64,000 nucleotides of DNA from Stenotrophomonas bentonitica (GTDB lineage: Bacteria; Pseudomonadota; Gammaproteobacteria; Xanthomonadales; Xanthomonadaceae), in the NCBI RefSeq assembly GCF_002887735.1, contig NZ_PKQP01000004.1, positions 1 through 64,000 of the forward strand, in the 5' to 3' direction. Under the pieces are notes generated by a model. The model saw nothing but the letters and a program-made list of their open reading frames with translations, searched no databases and had not been told where the DNA came from. Below are positions 7,529-17,381 of this stretch, piece after piece; position 1 is the stretch's first letter, and the number at the start of each line of letters is the position of its first letter. Both the position numbers and the translations under genes were made by a program.

Positions 7529-10500
7529 TCAACGCTTGGGCTTGACCGGCTTCTTCGCGGCGGTCCTGGGCGCCGGCCTGGCCGCCGCCTTGCTGGCGGC
7601 CTTCCTGCCCGGCGCTTTGGCGAGTGCCTTGGCCGGTGCCTTGGCCGCGGCTTTCTTCGGGCGCGATACCGGTGCCGGTGCATCCGGCGTCGCCGTGGCG
7701 GCGTCGGCCTGCCCGGCAGCCGGTTCGGCGATCACGGCATCGGCGGCCTGTCCTGGCACCTCGACTTCCGCCGGCGCTGCGATCACGGGCGCTGCCGCTA
7801 CCGGCGCCACCGCGGCCTCACCGCCGGCGCGGGCGCGTTCGGGCAGCTTCAGGCGCTTGCCTTCGTCGTCGTACTCGATCAGCAGCACGCCGGAGTCGTG
7901 GCGCCCGCTGATCTCCACGAAGCACGCACCGCCGATGAACGGCTCCAGCGTCATCACCGACTTCAGCGGCGTGGCCACGACCATCTGGAACCCGAAGTTG
8001 TCGAAGATGTTCATCGCCAGCGCGGTGAACTCGTTGTCGGCCTTGTCGAAGGCTTCATCGAGCACGACTGCCGCGTAGCTGGGCAGCTGGCCATCGGCAC
8101 CGCCGAGCTGGTAGCGCAGCGCGGCCGCCAGGCAGGTGGTGGCCAGCTTCTGGCGCTGGCCGCCGGATTTGCCCGCGCCGCTGCGGTAGATCTCGACCTG
8201 CTGGCGAGTGGCGGCATCGAGCTCGACGCCGACGAATTCCACATGCAGGCGCACGTCGAGTACCAGCTCGCGCCAGCGCTTGTCCTCGCCTTCCTGCGAG
8301 CCGAGCTTGGCGACCAGCTCACGCAGCACCGCGAACTGCGCTTCGGCCAGTTCGCGCTGCTCGGTCTGCTGCTGGGACAGGACATCGCGCAGGCGCTGGT
8401 GGAAATCCAGCACCTCGGGCAGACGGCGGTCGGTGAGTTCGATGGTCAGCAGGGTGCCGCGGTTGAACGGCACCTGCTCCAGCGAGGCATTGACCTCGTC
8501 CAGGCGCTGGGCGATCGACTTGCGCGCCTCGGCGGTGTGGCGCTGCAGCGCCAGCAGGTTGTTCTTGCTCTGGCTCTGCAGCAGATCGAAGAAGCGCGCC
8601 TCGTGCTGCGGCAGGCCATCGTTCTCCAGCCGTTGCAGGCGGGCCAGGAAATCGTCGGCGCTGGACAGGCTGACGGTGAAGTCGCCGCTGTCTTCCGGCC
8701 AGGCCTGGCAGTAGCGGCGGAAGCAGCCCAGCAGCAGGTTTTCCAGCCGGTTGTGTTCGGCCTGGGAGCCGCCGAGCTGTTCGTTGAGGGTGTTGCTGAT
8801 CTGCCGGAAGTGCGCTTCCAGGTTTTCCAGGCTGAGCACGCCGAGCGCTTTGAGGCGTTCGTCCAGGCCCTGCTGCTGCAGGGGCGTGACCACGCGCTTG
8901 GCCAGCGGCGCGCACTGCTCGTGCAGGCGCGCCAGGCGTTCGTGCTCACGGCCGAGCTGGCCGCGCTCCACGCGCACGTCTTCATAGGTGCGCTTGGCCT
9001 GGGCCACATCGGCCCGGGTCTTTTCGATCTGTTCGCCGAGCCTGCGCAGGTCGGCATTGCCTTCGCGCAGGTCGTGCAGGGCTTGGGCGATGTCGTCCAG
9101 GCGCTGCAGCGGCGCGGCCACATCGATCTCGTCCCAGCCCAGCGTGCACAGTTGATGGCAGGCCAGGCGGGCCTTGCCATCCTGTTCGCGCTGCGCGCGC
9201 AGGCCGGCCACGTCGCTGTCGCAGGCGGCGATGCGCTGCGCCAGTTCGATCGCTTCGCGCTCGTACAGGTCCAGCTTGTCGCGGTTGTTGAAGCCGAGCA
9301 GCCAGCGGCGGCGGTCGCTGATGTTGTGGCGATCGTCCTTCTCGAAACGCTCGCCCGGGTGCTTGACCTGGCCTTCCTTGGTGATGCCGCGGTCGGTATC
9401 GCGCAGGTGGCGCGCATCGACGCATTCGTAGTCAAAGCGCTTGCCCAGCTCGCGGCGCAGCCAGCCGGCATAGCCGTGCTCGCGCAGCACCAGCTTGTGC
9501 AGCAGCGAGCGTGCACCGGGCTCGCGGCCGTGCAGGGCATCGTCGTTGCGGCGCACGCGGTAATACACCAGGCGGGTACCGAGGTGGGTCTGGTTGATCC
9601 ACTCCGAGACCTGGGCATGGTGGCGCTCGTCAACCAGCAGCGACTGCGCGAAGCCGTGCAGCACACGCTCGATCGCGCCCTGCCATGCGGCGTCTTCATC
9701 GCGGACCTGCAGCAGTTCACCCACGAACGGCAGCGCCGCCTCGGGAATGCCGGTGTCGCTGCTCAGGCGCGCGCGCAGCTGCTGCATCGGCGCCGGAATG
9801 CTGGACGGGGTGCGCTTGAGCGCCTCCAGTTCCGAACGCACCTCGGCAAAGCGGCGCTCGTCGTCGCGCTTGCCGCCCATGCGCTCGGCGATGGCTTCAT
9901 CCAGCTCGGCCGCGGCACGCTGGCCGTCGTCCAGTCTGGCCTGGGCGCGGGCAAGCTGTTCGGCGAAGCCGTGCGCGGTCTCGGCCAGGGTTTCGCCGAG
10001 CTCGCGGCTGGCATGGTTGGCCTGGTTGCGCTTGGCCAGGCGGCGGTCGCGTTCCCGGGCGACACGGCCCTGTTCGCGCTCCAGCTCTTCGATGCGCTCG
10101 CCGCCCTGCTGGCGACGCTGCCCCTCCAGTTCGGCGAGGTGGCTTTCATGGTTCTCCAGCGCGCTGCGGCGCTGGCCTTCTTCACCGGACAGGCCGCGGT
10201 CGCGGGTGTCCAGTTCCAGCAGGCGCGCCTCGAGCAGGGCCAGGCGACGCTGCTCGCGCACACCGTCGATGCCCAGCTTCATCTCGTCCAGGTCTTCACG
10301 CTGGCGGCGCAGTGCCTGCAGATCGGCGTAGTGGCCGCGCGCCGGCAGCAGGGTTTCGACCTGGCGGCGCGCGGTGACCACGGCCTGGTGGGCGCCATCG
10401 AGTTCGGCGAAATCATCGACCAGGCGCTCGGCGGCATCGAAGGTGCGCGGCGCATCGAGCATGAAGTCGCGCAGGAACACGTTCAGATCGCCGAGGTTCT

Positions 10501-11176
10501 TCGCCGACTGCGTCTTGTGCAGCAGGCGCAGCGCCATTTCGTTCTCGATCCCGAGCACGTGGCGGAACCGTTCGGCATAGCTGGCGAAGCTGTCGAAGTG
10601 ATGCACATCGCCCAGGCGCTGCTTGAGCTTGCGCAGGTCCAGGTCGAAGCCGCCGAGGTCGCGCGCGATGTCGAAGCTGCGCTCTGCGACCATGTAGTGC
10701 TTGCGCACATCGGCCGCGGCGGCGCCGTTGCCGGCGATCCAGAACAGCCGCACCAGGCTGACGATGCGGCCGTCGTTGCTGCGGTACTCCAGCACCAGCG
10801 CGGTCCAGGTGGCGCCCTTGCGCAGGTACTGGGTGGCGATCTCGCCGGTGCCGCTGTCTTGCTGGTCAGCCCACGCGCCACGCACATACGAGACCAGGTT
10901 GCGGTCGCGGCCACTGCGTTCGGCTTCGCGCGCGGCGGCGTTGAAGTCGACCAGGGCCGGCGGCACCAGCAGCGCGGACATCGCATCGAGCAGGGTCGAC
11001 TTGCCCGAGCCGGAGCGGCCGACGAACAGGAAGCCACGTTCGGCGATCGGCACTTCAGTCAGGCCGGAGAAGGTGCCCCAGTTGTGGACCTGCAGGCGGC
11101 GCATGCGGAACTGCTGCGCGCGCGGGTCGGGCTGGTCGCCGGGGAACAGAGCGGGTGCGGGAATGTGGACGGTCAT
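7529..11176 (-). CDS. jetC: SMC-like ATPase JetC/MksB of a Wadjet-type condensin, with basic C-terminal tail
   Basis: A 1215-residue SMC-like ATPase of the Wadjet JetC/MksB group (COG4913-like). Head motifs are intact: Walker A GRSGSGKST at residues 53-61, ABC signature KSGGQRQK and Walker B AVVLDEAFDKAD near the C-terminal head. Between them lie long coiled coils rich in Glu/Arg/Leu and a hinge-like region. The last ~99 residues are unusual: an Ala/Pro-rich acidic linker, then a ~45-residue Lys/Ala/Pro tail (KAAAKAPAKALAKAPGRKAA and beyond) like histone H1 or AlgP tails. The ATG at 11176 starts MTVHIPAP; a longer upstream extension is not family-like. It is the third gene of jetA-jetB-jetC. 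A jetD nuclease gene does not follow; the next gene is a convergent permease. Confidence 0.88.
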   Translation of the reverse strand: MTVHIPAPALFPGDQPDPRAQQFRMRRLQVHNWGTFSGLTEVPIAERGFLFVGRSGSGKSTLLDAMSALLVPPALVDFNAAAREAERSGRDRNLVSYVRGAWADQQDSGTGEIATQYLRKGATWTALVLEYRSNDGRIVSLVRLFWIAGNGAAAADVRKHYMVAERSFDIARDLGGFDLDLRKLKQRLGDVHHFDSFASYAERFRHVLGIENEMALRLLHKTQSAKNLGDLNVFLRDFMLDAPRTFDAAERLVDDFAELDGAHQAVVTARRQVETLLPARGHYADLQALRRQREDLDEMKLGIDGVREQRRLALLEARLLELDTRDRGLSGEEGQRRSALENHESHLAELEGQRRQQGGERIEELEREQGRVARERDRRLAKRNQANHASRELGETLAETAHGFAEQLARAQARLDDGQRAAAELDEAIAERMGGKRDDERRFAEVRSELEALKRTPSSIPAPMQQLRARLSSDTGIPEAALPFVGELLQVRDEDAAWQGAIERVLHGFAQSLLVDERHHAQVSEWINQTHLGTRLVYYRVRRNDDALHGREPGARSLLHKLVLREHGYAGWLRRELGKRFDYECVDARHLRDTDRGITKEGQVKHPGERFEKDDRHNISDRRRWLLGFNNRDKLDLYEREAIELAQRIAACDSDVAGLRAQREQDGKARLACHQLCTLGWDEIDVAAPLQRLDDIAQALHDLREGNADLRRLGEQIEKTRADVAQAKRTYEDVRVERGQLGREHERLARLHEQCAPLAKRVVTPLQQQGLDERLKALGVLSLENLEAHFRQISNTLNEQLGGSQAEHNRLENLLLGCFRRYCQAWPEDSGDFTVSLSSADDFLARLQRLENDGLPQHEARFFDLLQSQSKNNLLALQRHTAEARKSIAQRLDEVNASLEQVPFNRGTLLTIELTDRRLPEVLDFHQRLRDVLSQQQTEQRELAEAQFAVLRELVAKLGSQEGEDKRWRELVLDVRLHVEFVGVELDAATRQQVEIYRSGAGKSGGQRQKLATTCLAAALRYQLGGADGQLPSYAAVVLDEAFDKADNEFTALAMNIFDNFGFQMVVATPLKSVMTLEPFIGGACFVEISGRHDSGVLLIEYDDEGKRLKLPERARAGGEAAVAPVAAAPVIAAPAEVEVPGQAADAVIAEPAAGQADAATATPDAPAPVSRPKKAAAKAPAKALAKAPGRKAASKAAARPAPRTAAKKPVKPKR

Positions 11177-11222
11177 GGCAGGGCTAGCAATCCAGGCAGG
11201 GCAGCGGCGCGCGGGCGCGCGC

Positions 11223-11924
11223 TCAGGCGTCGAGGTCGGCCGGCGCTTCGCGCAGGCGGCGGTACACCTGGGCCAGGGCGGCGACATCTTCGGCGGAGAA
11301 CATCAGTTTCAGTGCCGGCGAGACTTCATGACGCGCATCGTCACCGCCAAGGCGGGTGAGGATGTGGTTGTCCTTCATCTTCTGCACGGCACTGGCGACG
11401 CGGCGGTTGAAGCCGGCGCGGTCGGTGGACAGGTGGCGCTCGTACACGGCCAGTGCTTCGGCCAGTTCGGCATCCTCGACCACCGCGCGCACGCCGCGTG
11501 CATCGGCTTCGGCCAGCTGCTGGCGCAGGTGCAGCAGCAGCACCGAGTCGATGAAGGTCAGCGGCGAGGTACGCAGCAGCACCGGCGCGTCGATATCTTC
11601 GGTATCGGCCTGGCGGGTGAAGGCCACCCCGCTCTCGCGGTCCAGCACCAGCTCCAGGAACAGGTCCGAGAGCGCCGAGCGGATCGCCGCTTCACTGCGG
11701 ATCAGCGCCGGCCACAGCTTGGCGTGGCGCAGCTGGTCGATGCTGGGGCCGATCAGCAGCTGGCACAGCGCACGGCGGCCATCGAGCGGCAGCCGGCCGG
11801 TATCGCCCATGTAGAAGACATCGTTGCTGCGTCGCAGGACCGGCGTCACCACGACGGGCTCGTCGTCATGCTCGTCGGCGCCGCCATCGATCGGGGTGTC
11901 GGTGGATTGTTCATGCCAGCTCAT
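11223..11924 (-). CDS. jetB: JetB/MksE-like condensin subunit (DUF4194)
   Basis: A 233-residue DUF4194-type protein, corresponding to JetB of Wadjet or MksE of Mks condensins: a small winged-helix (KITE-like) subunit that binds the kleisin-like JetA and the SMC heads. The acidic N-terminus is followed by the family-like stretches [22 protein letters not shown] and [20 protein letters not shown]. It overlaps the end of jetA by 14 bp and is separated from jetC by 46 bp, so all three subunits should be co-expressed. Confidence 0.85.
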   Translation of the reverse strand: MSWHEQSTDTPIDGGADEHDDEPVVVTPVLRRSNDVFYMGDTGRLPLDGRRALCQLLIGPSIDQLRHAKLWPALIRSEAAIRSALSDLFLELVLDRESGVAFTRQADTEDIDAPVLLRTSPLTFIDSVLLLHLRQQLAEADARGVRAVVEDAELAEALAVYERHLSTDRAGFNRRVASAVQKMKDNHILTRLGGDDARHEVSPALKLMFSAEDVAALAQVYRRLREAPADLDA

Positions 11925-13380
11925 GGCGTTTCTCCTGGGTGAACCAGATCAGCGGAATGCGGGCGCGACGCCATTGGCCATCGCCGCCGCGCCATTGCGC
12001 GATCTCCTGTTGATCGGTGGCGACCTCGCCATGGCGGGTGCCGAGGGAGAGGTAACCGATGATGCTGCCCAGCCCCTGCGGGGCCTCACGGTGGTCGAGC
12101 ACCTGCGCGATCGACAGCCGCGGCTGCTCGCCAAGCAGGTCGTGCAGATCGCGGCGCAGGGTGCGGAAGTCGATTTCCGAGGCGGCGACGAGATCGCCGA
12201 CGCTTTCCAGCGAGATCGCGGCGGTGTCGTTGCGCTGCACGCTGCCATCGACCTGCGCCTGGCGCGGGTCGTGCAGTTTCCACTGCGACAGCGAGCGCAG
12301 GCGGCTGGTGGTCAGCTGCAGGTCGCGGCCGATGCTGCGCTGGGCCGGGATGTGGTCGCGCAGGCCCAGCGCCTCGCCCTGGGCCTGCTTGAGCAGCTGG
12401 TTGAGGCGGCGCTGTTCCAGGTAGCCGCGGCTCTGCACGAAGCCACGCAGGCTGCGCGCGAAGTGCTGCAGCACATCGTGGACCTGGCCACCGCGCTCGA
12501 GCATGGTGGTGGTGAAGCCGCGCAGGAAGGTGCGTTCGTTGCGGTCCAGCTTGCGGGCAAAGCCACGGGCAAGCACGGTCTCCAGCGCGGCGTCGAGCTG
12601 GGCGCTCTGTTCGGCATCGTTGAGCAGGCGCCAGAACGCGTCGAAACTGCGCCCGGCATCGCTGTCACCGATCACATCCACGCCTTCGAACAGCTTGGAG
12701 AGCACGTCGCCGCGCTCGCCTTCGTCATCGATGATGCGTTCGCGGAATTCGCGGTTGAGGCGTTCGAAGTCGTCACGCACGCGGCGGAAATCTTCGGTCA
12801 GTTCGTCGGCCAGGCCGATGATCTGGCGGGTCCGTTCCAGCGCGCGCTTGCCATCCAGCGAGGACACCTTGCCGCCGCTGACGCGGGCGATCTCGGCATC
12901 GATGCGGTCGCGCTCGTCGCGCAGCGCGGACAGGCGTGCGTCCGGATTGGATTCGGTCAGCGCGGCCAGCTGCGAGAGCTGCTCGATCACCAGTGCCAGG
13001 CGGCTCTCGGTGGCGGCAGCGCGCGCCTGCTCCAGGCTGTCGGCGAAGCGGATCGCCTGCGCGGCCTGGGTGGACAGTTCGTACTGTTCCTGGTCGGCAC
13101 CCTCGGGCAGGCGGCGTTCCAGCCAGCCCTGGGCCAGCCAGTGGGCGATGTAGGCCTGCGCGGTGCGCGGCAGATCGCGCGAGAGTTCATCGGCCTTGAG
13201 ATCGTCCAGCGCGCGCTGCAGGCGTTCGTGCAGCACCGCGGTGGACAGGGTGCGCTCGTCCTGCATCAGCAGGCTCTGCAGCAGGCCGATGATCTCCGGC
13301 GCGTGATCGGCCGCCAGCAGCTTCCACTGCGATTGTTCGCGCAGGTGGCGGTAACGGGTAATGCGCTCGCGATGCTTCAT
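11911..13380 (-). CDS. jetA: JetA/MksF-like kleisin subunit (DUF3375)
   Basis: A 489-residue DUF3375 protein, the kleisin-like JetA/MksF component of type I Wadjet systems. The N-terminal part ([20 protein letters not shown], then a winged-helix-like region) is typical, and the middle is a long helical, charged segment. The start at 13380 ([13 protein letters not shown]) gives the family-like N-terminus; a longer upstream frame is Arg/Pro-rich shadow sequence. It is the first gene of the operon. In Wadjet, JetABC extrudes DNA loops and JetD cuts small circular plasmids; JetD is not encoded here. Confidence 0.85.
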   Translation of the reverse strand: MKHRERITRYRHLREQSQWKLLAADHAPEIIGLLQSLLMQDERTLSTAVLHERLQRALDDLKADELSRDLPRTAQAYIAHWLAQGWLERRLPEGADQEQYELSTQAAQAIRFADSLEQARAAATESRLALVIEQLSQLAALTESNPDARLSALRDERDRIDAEIARVSGGKVSSLDGKRALERTRQIIGLADELTEDFRRVRDDFERLNREFRERIIDDEGERGDVLSKLFEGVDVIGDSDAGRSFDAFWRLLNDAEQSAQLDAALETVLARGFARKLDRNERTFLRGFTTTMLERGGQVHDVLQHFARSLRGFVQSRGYLEQRRLNQLLKQAQGEALGLRDHIPAQRSIGRDLQLTTSRLRSLSQWKLHDPRQAQVDGSVQRNDTAAISLESVGDLVAASEIDFRTLRRDLHDLLGEQPRLSIAQVLDHREAPQGLGSIIGYLSLGTRHGEVATDQQEIAQWRGGDGQWRRARIPLIWFTQEKRHELA

Positions 13381-13507
13381 TCGAGACCGGGGACAGGAAG
13401 ACGGGCCGCGCGGGTCGCAGCGGCCGGGAGGGAAACGGGACGCGCACGCACCGGCCGGGCCGGGCCGAAGCCCAGCACCTGCCGGCCGCGCGCGACGGCG
13501 CGGGGAA

Positions 13508-14110
13508 TCAGCGCTTGCCGCCCACTTCGATGAAACGCAGGAACTCGGCGCGGGTACGCGCGTCCTCGCGGAAGCTGCCCAGCATCTTGGAGGTGACCAT
13601 GCTGACGCCACGCTTGTGGATGCCGCGGGTGGTCATGCACTCGTGCGCACCTTCCACCACCACGCCCACGCCGACCGGCTGCAGCACGTCCTGGATGCAC
13701 TGGGCGATCTGCGCGGTCATCTTTTCCTGGACCTGGAAGCGGCGTGCGTACGCCTCGACCACCCGGGCCAGCTTACTGATGCCCACCACCTTGCCGGCCG
13801 GCAGGTAGCCGACGTGCACGCGGCCGATGATCGGCGCCATGTGGTGTTCGCAGTGGCTTTCGTACTCGATGTCGCGCAGCACGATCAGTTCATCGTAGCC
13901 GGCCACTTCCTCGAAGGTCCGCTCCATGTAGGCGCGCGGGTCATCGCGGTAGCCGCTGAACCAGTCGCCATAGGCTTCGGCGACGCGGCGTGGGGTATCC
14001 AGCAGGCCTTCACGGGTCGGATCTTCACCGGCCCAGCGCAGCAGGGTGCGCACCGCCGATTCGGCCTCGGCCTGGGTGACGGGGTTGGCGTCGTTGTCTT
14101 GCTTGCTCAT
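13508..14110 (-). CDS. folE: GTP cyclohydrolase I
   Basis: A 200-residue enzyme converting GTP to 7,8-dihydroneopterin triphosphate, the first step of tetrahydrofolate synthesis. Zinc ligands are visible in ESHCEHH (Cys87, His90) and in [34 protein letters not shown] is the classic family stretch. The ATG at 14110 ([10 protein letters not shown]) is chosen; an upstream extension to 14140 is not conserved-looking. It is transcribed away from the marR gene, 159 bp apart. Confidence 0.95.
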   Translation of the reverse strand: MSKQDNDANPVTQAEAESAVRTLLRWAGEDPTREGLLDTPRRVAEAYGDWFSGYRDDPRAYMERTFEEVAGYDELIVLRDIEYESHCEHHMAPIIGRVHVGYLPAGKVVGISKLARVVEAYARRFQVQEKMTAQIAQCIQDVLQPVGVGVVVEGAHECMTTRGIHKRGVSMVTSKMLGSFREDARTRAEFLRFIEVGGKR

Positions 14111-14233
14111 TACATACAGCACCCGAAGGGGGGCGAGCATCGTACCCGACAGACCCCTCGGGCGTCCTGCGCCGGGGCTCGGTGGCCCTGCCCGCGCAGG
14201 CCCTCGTTGGGCGACGGTTGTGCCGGATGTATT

Positions 14234-14262
14234 GATAGGAGGGAAATTAGTAGTATCCTATC
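14234..14262 (+). promoter_or_regulatory. Palindromic operator in front of the MarR regulator gene
   Basis: GATAGGA (14234-14240) and its exact reverse complement TCCTATC (14256-14262) are separated by 15 bases and end eight bases before the marR start codon at 14270. The site sits where a promoter or leader would be. MarR proteins commonly autorepress by binding such palindromes, so this is a likely autoregulatory operator for the efflux operon. Binding is inferred from position and symmetry only. Confidence 0.5.
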
Positions 14263-14269
14263 TATTCTG

Positions 14270-14725
14270 ATGAACCGATCCTTCGACGAACGCACCCAGC
14301 TGCAGATGCAGCTCAGTTCCGGCCTGCTGTACGCAGGGCGGCAGTGGCAGCGCCTGGCCGACCAGGCCCTGGGCAGCTACGGCATCTCCGCCGCCTGCAC
14401 CATGCCGCTGCTGATGATCGGGCGCGCCGGCGGGGGTATCCGCCAGGTGGCACTGGCCCATCAGCTGGGCATGGAAGGCCCGTCGCTGGTACGCCTGCTG
14501 GACAAGCTGGCCGCCAGCGACCTGGTCCGCCGAGAATGCGACGCCAGCGACCGCCGCGCCAACCTGCTGTGGCTGACCGACAAGGGCGAGGCCCTGGTCA
14601 GCGAGCTGGAAACCCAGTTGATCGGCCTGCGCCAGGACGTGTTCGGCGAGCTGTCCATGGATGAACTGCGCACCGTGCTGAAGCTGTGGCAGCTGCTGGC
14701 CGACGCTGCCGATCGCGTGACGTAA
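14270..14725 (+). CDS. MarR-family transcriptional regulator of the downstream efflux operon
   Basis: A 151-residue winged-helix protein. The MarR core is visible as IRQVALAHQLGMEGPSLVRL (recognition helix) followed by the wing RRECDASDRRANLLWLTDKG. Members usually repress adjacent drug or phenolic-acid efflux genes and release DNA on binding an aromatic ligand. It lies 84 bp upstream of the DUF1656/HlyD/OMF/FUSC genes in the same direction and is preceded by a palindrome at 14234-14262. AGGAGGG at 14238-14244 is too distant (about 25 bases) to be the ribosome binding site; the start is set by the fit to the family. Confidence 0.9.
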   Translation: MNRSFDERTQLQMQLSSGLLYAGRQWQRLADQALGSYGISAACTMPLLMIGRAGGGIRQVALAHQLGMEGPSLVRLLDKLAASDLVRRECDASDRRANLLWLTDKGEALVSELETQLIGLRQDVFGELSMDELRTVLKLWQLLADAADRVT

Positions 14726-14809
14726 GCCTGTTCCCCCGTTGTGCCGCCCGGTGTCGTCCCTCGACGCCGGGCGAACCCCTTTCCGCTCCCCTGCGAATCC
14801 TTTGCCTCG

Positions 14810-15019
14810 ATGTACGGTGAATTCAGTCTCTATGGTGTGTTCGTCCCGACCCTGCTCGGGCTGATGCTGCTTGCCTACCTGCTTAAGAGCGGGTTGCGCG
14901 TGGTCCTGCAGCGCACCGGCGCCTACCGCCACATCTGGCACCCCGCCCTGTTCAACCTGGCCGTGTACGTGATCGTGCTCGGCGGGTTGTTTTCCCTGAT
15001 GCGTTGGATGCAATCGTGA
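14810..15019 (+). CDS. DUF1656 (AaeX-like) small membrane protein
   Basis: A 69-residue protein with two membrane segments (VFVPTLLGLMLLAYLL and LFNLAVYVIVLGGLFSL), matching DUF1656/AaeX, the small protein found with AaeA-AaeB aromatic carboxylate efflux pumps. Its function is unknown, but it is almost always encoded before the HlyD-type subunit, as here. Its stop codon overlaps the GTG start of the next gene by four bases (GTGA). Confidence 0.85.
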   Translation: MYGEFSLYGVFVPTLLGLMLLAYLLKSGLRVVLQRTGAYRHIWHPALFNLAVYVIVLGGLFSLMRWMQS

Positions 15020-15924
15020 ACAAGATCCTCAAGCAGACATTCCCGGTCGTATTGACCGTCGTGGCCGTGGTGGCCGCCGTGCTGGTGCTGCGTCACCTGT
15101 GGGCGTACTACATGGACGAACCGTGGACGCGCGATGCGCACGTCAGCGCCGACGTGGTGCAGGTGGCGCCGGATGTGTCCGGGCTGGTGGAAGCGGTGAA
15201 GGTGGCCGACAACCAACCGGTCAAGCGCGGTGAGGTGCTGTTCGTGGTCGACCGGGCGCGCTATGAGATCGCGCTGGAGCGGGCCCAGGCCGCGCTGGGC
15301 GAGCGCCGCGCCACGCTGGACCAGCTGCGCCGCGAGATCGCGCGTGACCGCAGCCTGCAGGATCTGGTCGCCGCCGAGGACGCCGAAGTGCGCCGCGCCA
15401 AGCTGCTCGCCGCGCAGGCCTCGATGGCGACCGCACAGGCCGCGGTGGATCTGGCCAAGCTCAACCTGGCGCGCACTGAAGTGCGCAGCCCCAGCGATGG
15501 CCACGTCAACGACCGCACCGTGCGTGCCGGTGACTATGTGACCGCCGGGCGGCCGGTGATGGCCGTGCTCGATACCGGCTCGTTCCGCGTGGACGGCTAC
15601 TTCGAGGAAACCCGCCTGCAGGGCGTGCATGCCGGCCAGAAGGTCGACATCCGCCTGATGGGCGAGGCGCAGCCGCTGCAGGGCCACGTGCAGAGCATCG
15701 CCGCCGGCATCGAAGACCGTTACCGCAGCGAAGGCAGCAGCCTGCTGCCGAACGTGACCCCGGCCTTCGACTGGGTGCGGCTGGCGCAGCGCATCCCGGT
15801 GCGCATCCATATCGACCGCGTGCCGGCCGGCGTGAACCTGATCGCCGGGCGCACCGCCACCGTTACCATCCAGCCGGACACCGCGCCGGCCACGCCGGCA
15901 CAACCGGCACGGACGGCGCTGTGA
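15016..15924 (+). CDS. HlyD/AaeA-like periplasmic adaptor subunit
   Basis: A 302-residue membrane-fusion protein: one N-terminal membrane anchor (VVLTVVAVVAAVLVLRHLW), then the barrel-sandwich/lipoyl halves (APDVSGLVEAVKVADNQPVKRGEVLF and ARTEVRSPSDGHVNDRTVRAGDYV) around an alpha-helical hairpin. It should bridge the FUSC inner-membrane protein and the outer-membrane factor. The GTG at 15016 overlaps the previous stop; a TTG at 15004 is an alternative. The end overlaps the next GTG start by four bases. Confidence 0.9.
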   Translation: MNKILKQTFPVVLTVVAVVAAVLVLRHLWAYYMDEPWTRDAHVSADVVQVAPDVSGLVEAVKVADNQPVKRGEVLFVVDRARYEIALERAQAALGERRATLDQLRREIARDRSLQDLVAAEDAEVRRAKLLAAQASMATAQAAVDLAKLNLARTEVRSPSDGHVNDRTVRAGDYVTAGRPVMAVLDTGSFRVDGYFEETRLQGVHAGQKVDIRLMGEAQPLQGHVQSIAAGIEDRYRSEGSSLLPNVTPAFDWVRLAQRIPVRIHIDRVPAGVNLIAGRTATVTIQPDTAPATPAQPARTAL

Positions 15925-17378
15925 ACCGCCCGGCGCTGCACCGCATCGCGCTGGGGCTGGCGCTGACCACGCTGGCCGCGTGCCGCACCGTCGGCCCGGA
16001 CTACGCGGTGCCGGCCGGCTCCGCGTTCCAGCGGCCGGAGGCCAATGCCGCGTTCCTCGACACCGGCAACCCGCAGGTCGCCGCTGGCGCCGCGCTGCCC
16101 GCACGCTGGTGGGAGCTGTACCAGGACGACACCCTCAACGCCCTGGTGCAGCAGGCGCTGCGCGACAACGTGGAACTCAAGGTGGCCGATGCCAACCTGC
16201 GTCGCGCTGCTGCCGTGTACGAGCAGGCGCTGGATGCCGGTGGGTTCGAATACGAGGCCGAGGCCGGGGTGAGCCGCGCGCAGCTGTCGGCCGAATCATT
16301 CCTGCTTGAACACGAACTGCCGCCGATCAACCTGGCCGACGGCAAGTTCGCGGTGTCCTATCAGTTCGATCTGTTCGGCAAGCTCAAGCGCGCCTCCGAA
16401 GCCGCGCATGCCGACGAGCAGGCCACCGCCGCCGCGATGGACCTGGCGCGCGTGTCGCTGGTGGCGCAGGTGGCCGGCAGTTACGTCGACATCTGCCACG
16501 CCAACCACGAACTGCATGTGGCCGAGCACTCGCTGCAGCTGCAGCAGCGCAGCCGCGAGGTCACCCAGCGCTTGATCACCGCCGGCCGCGGCACCCCGCC
16601 GGAGCTGGCGCGTGCCAACGCCCAGGTGGCGATGCTGCAGGCCGCGTTGCCGCCGCTGCGCGCGCACCGGCAGGCCTCCGAATACCAGTTGGCCGCCCTG
16701 CTCGGCCGCACCCCGGGCCAGCTGCCCGACGGCGTGAGCGACTGCAGCCTGGCCCCGACCCTGGCCCAGGCGCTGCCGATCGGCGATGGCCGCGCGCTGC
16801 TGCAGCGCCGCCCGGACATCCGCCAGGCCGAGCGCAAGCTGGCTGCCGCCACCGCGCGGATCGGCGTGGCCACCGCCGAGCTCTACCCGGACATCCGCCT
16901 CGGCGCCTCGCTCGGTGCGGCCGGCCTGCTGGAAGACTTCGGCACGCCGCTGACCCAGCAGTGGTCGATCGGTCCGCTGATTTCCTGGACGCTGCCCTCC
17001 TCCGGCACGCACGCACGCATCCACGCCACCGAAGCCGGTGCCGATGCGGCGCTGGCCGAGTTCGACCACAGCGTGCTGCAGGCCCTGCGCGAAACCCAGA
17101 CCGCGCTGAGCCGCTATGCCCAGGATCTGCAGCGCCTGCAGTTCCTGCAGCAGGCGCAGCAGCAGGCCGACCTGGCCGCCAGCCAGAACCGCCGCCTGTA
17201 CCAGGGCGGGCGCACGCCCTACCTGGCCAGCCTGGACGCGGACCGCAGCCTGGCCAGCGCCGATGCGACGCTCGCCGATGCCCAGGCGCAGGTCTCGCGC
17301 GACCAGATCCAGTTGTTCCTGGTGCTCGGCGGTGGCTGGAATGCCGACGCCGTCGCCGCCGGCACGGCCGCGAGGTAA
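15921..17378 (+). CDS. NodT-type outer-membrane efflux lipoprotein
   Basis: A 485-residue outer-membrane factor of the TolC/NodT family. The signal sequence ends in a lipobox (LTTLAAC, Cys21) followed by RTVGPDYAVP, a hallmark of this family. Two OEP repeats with long helices follow. It gives the AaeXAB-like pump its own outer-membrane channel, which the E. coli aaeXAB operon lacks. It is coupled to the HlyD gene by a GTGA overlap and sits three bases before the FUSC gene. Confidence 0.9.
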   Translation: MNRPALHRIALGLALTTLAACRTVGPDYAVPAGSAFQRPEANAAFLDTGNPQVAAGAALPARWWELYQDDTLNALVQQALRDNVELKVADANLRRAAAVYEQALDAGGFEYEAEAGVSRAQLSAESFLLEHELPPINLADGKFAVSYQFDLFGKLKRASEAAHADEQATAAAMDLARVSLVAQVAGSYVDICHANHELHVAEHSLQLQQRSREVTQRLITAGRGTPPELARANAQVAMLQAALPPLRAHRQASEYQLAALLGRTPGQLPDGVSDCSLAPTLAQALPIGDGRALLQRRPDIRQAERKLAAATARIGVATAELYPDIRLGASLGAAGLLEDFGTPLTQQWSIGPLISWTLPSSGTHARIHATEAGADAALAEFDHSVLQALRETQTALSRYAQDLQRLQFLQQAQQQADLAASQNRRLYQGGRTPYLASLDADRSLASADATLADAQAQVSRDQIQLFLVLGGGWNADAVAAGTAAR

Positions 17379-17381
17379 GCC

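Noticed and set aside
7898..11359. A 1153-codon plus-strand frame opposite jetC
   Set aside because: It mirrors the coiled-coil codons of JetC; no recognisable domain, and JetC has intact ATPase motifs.
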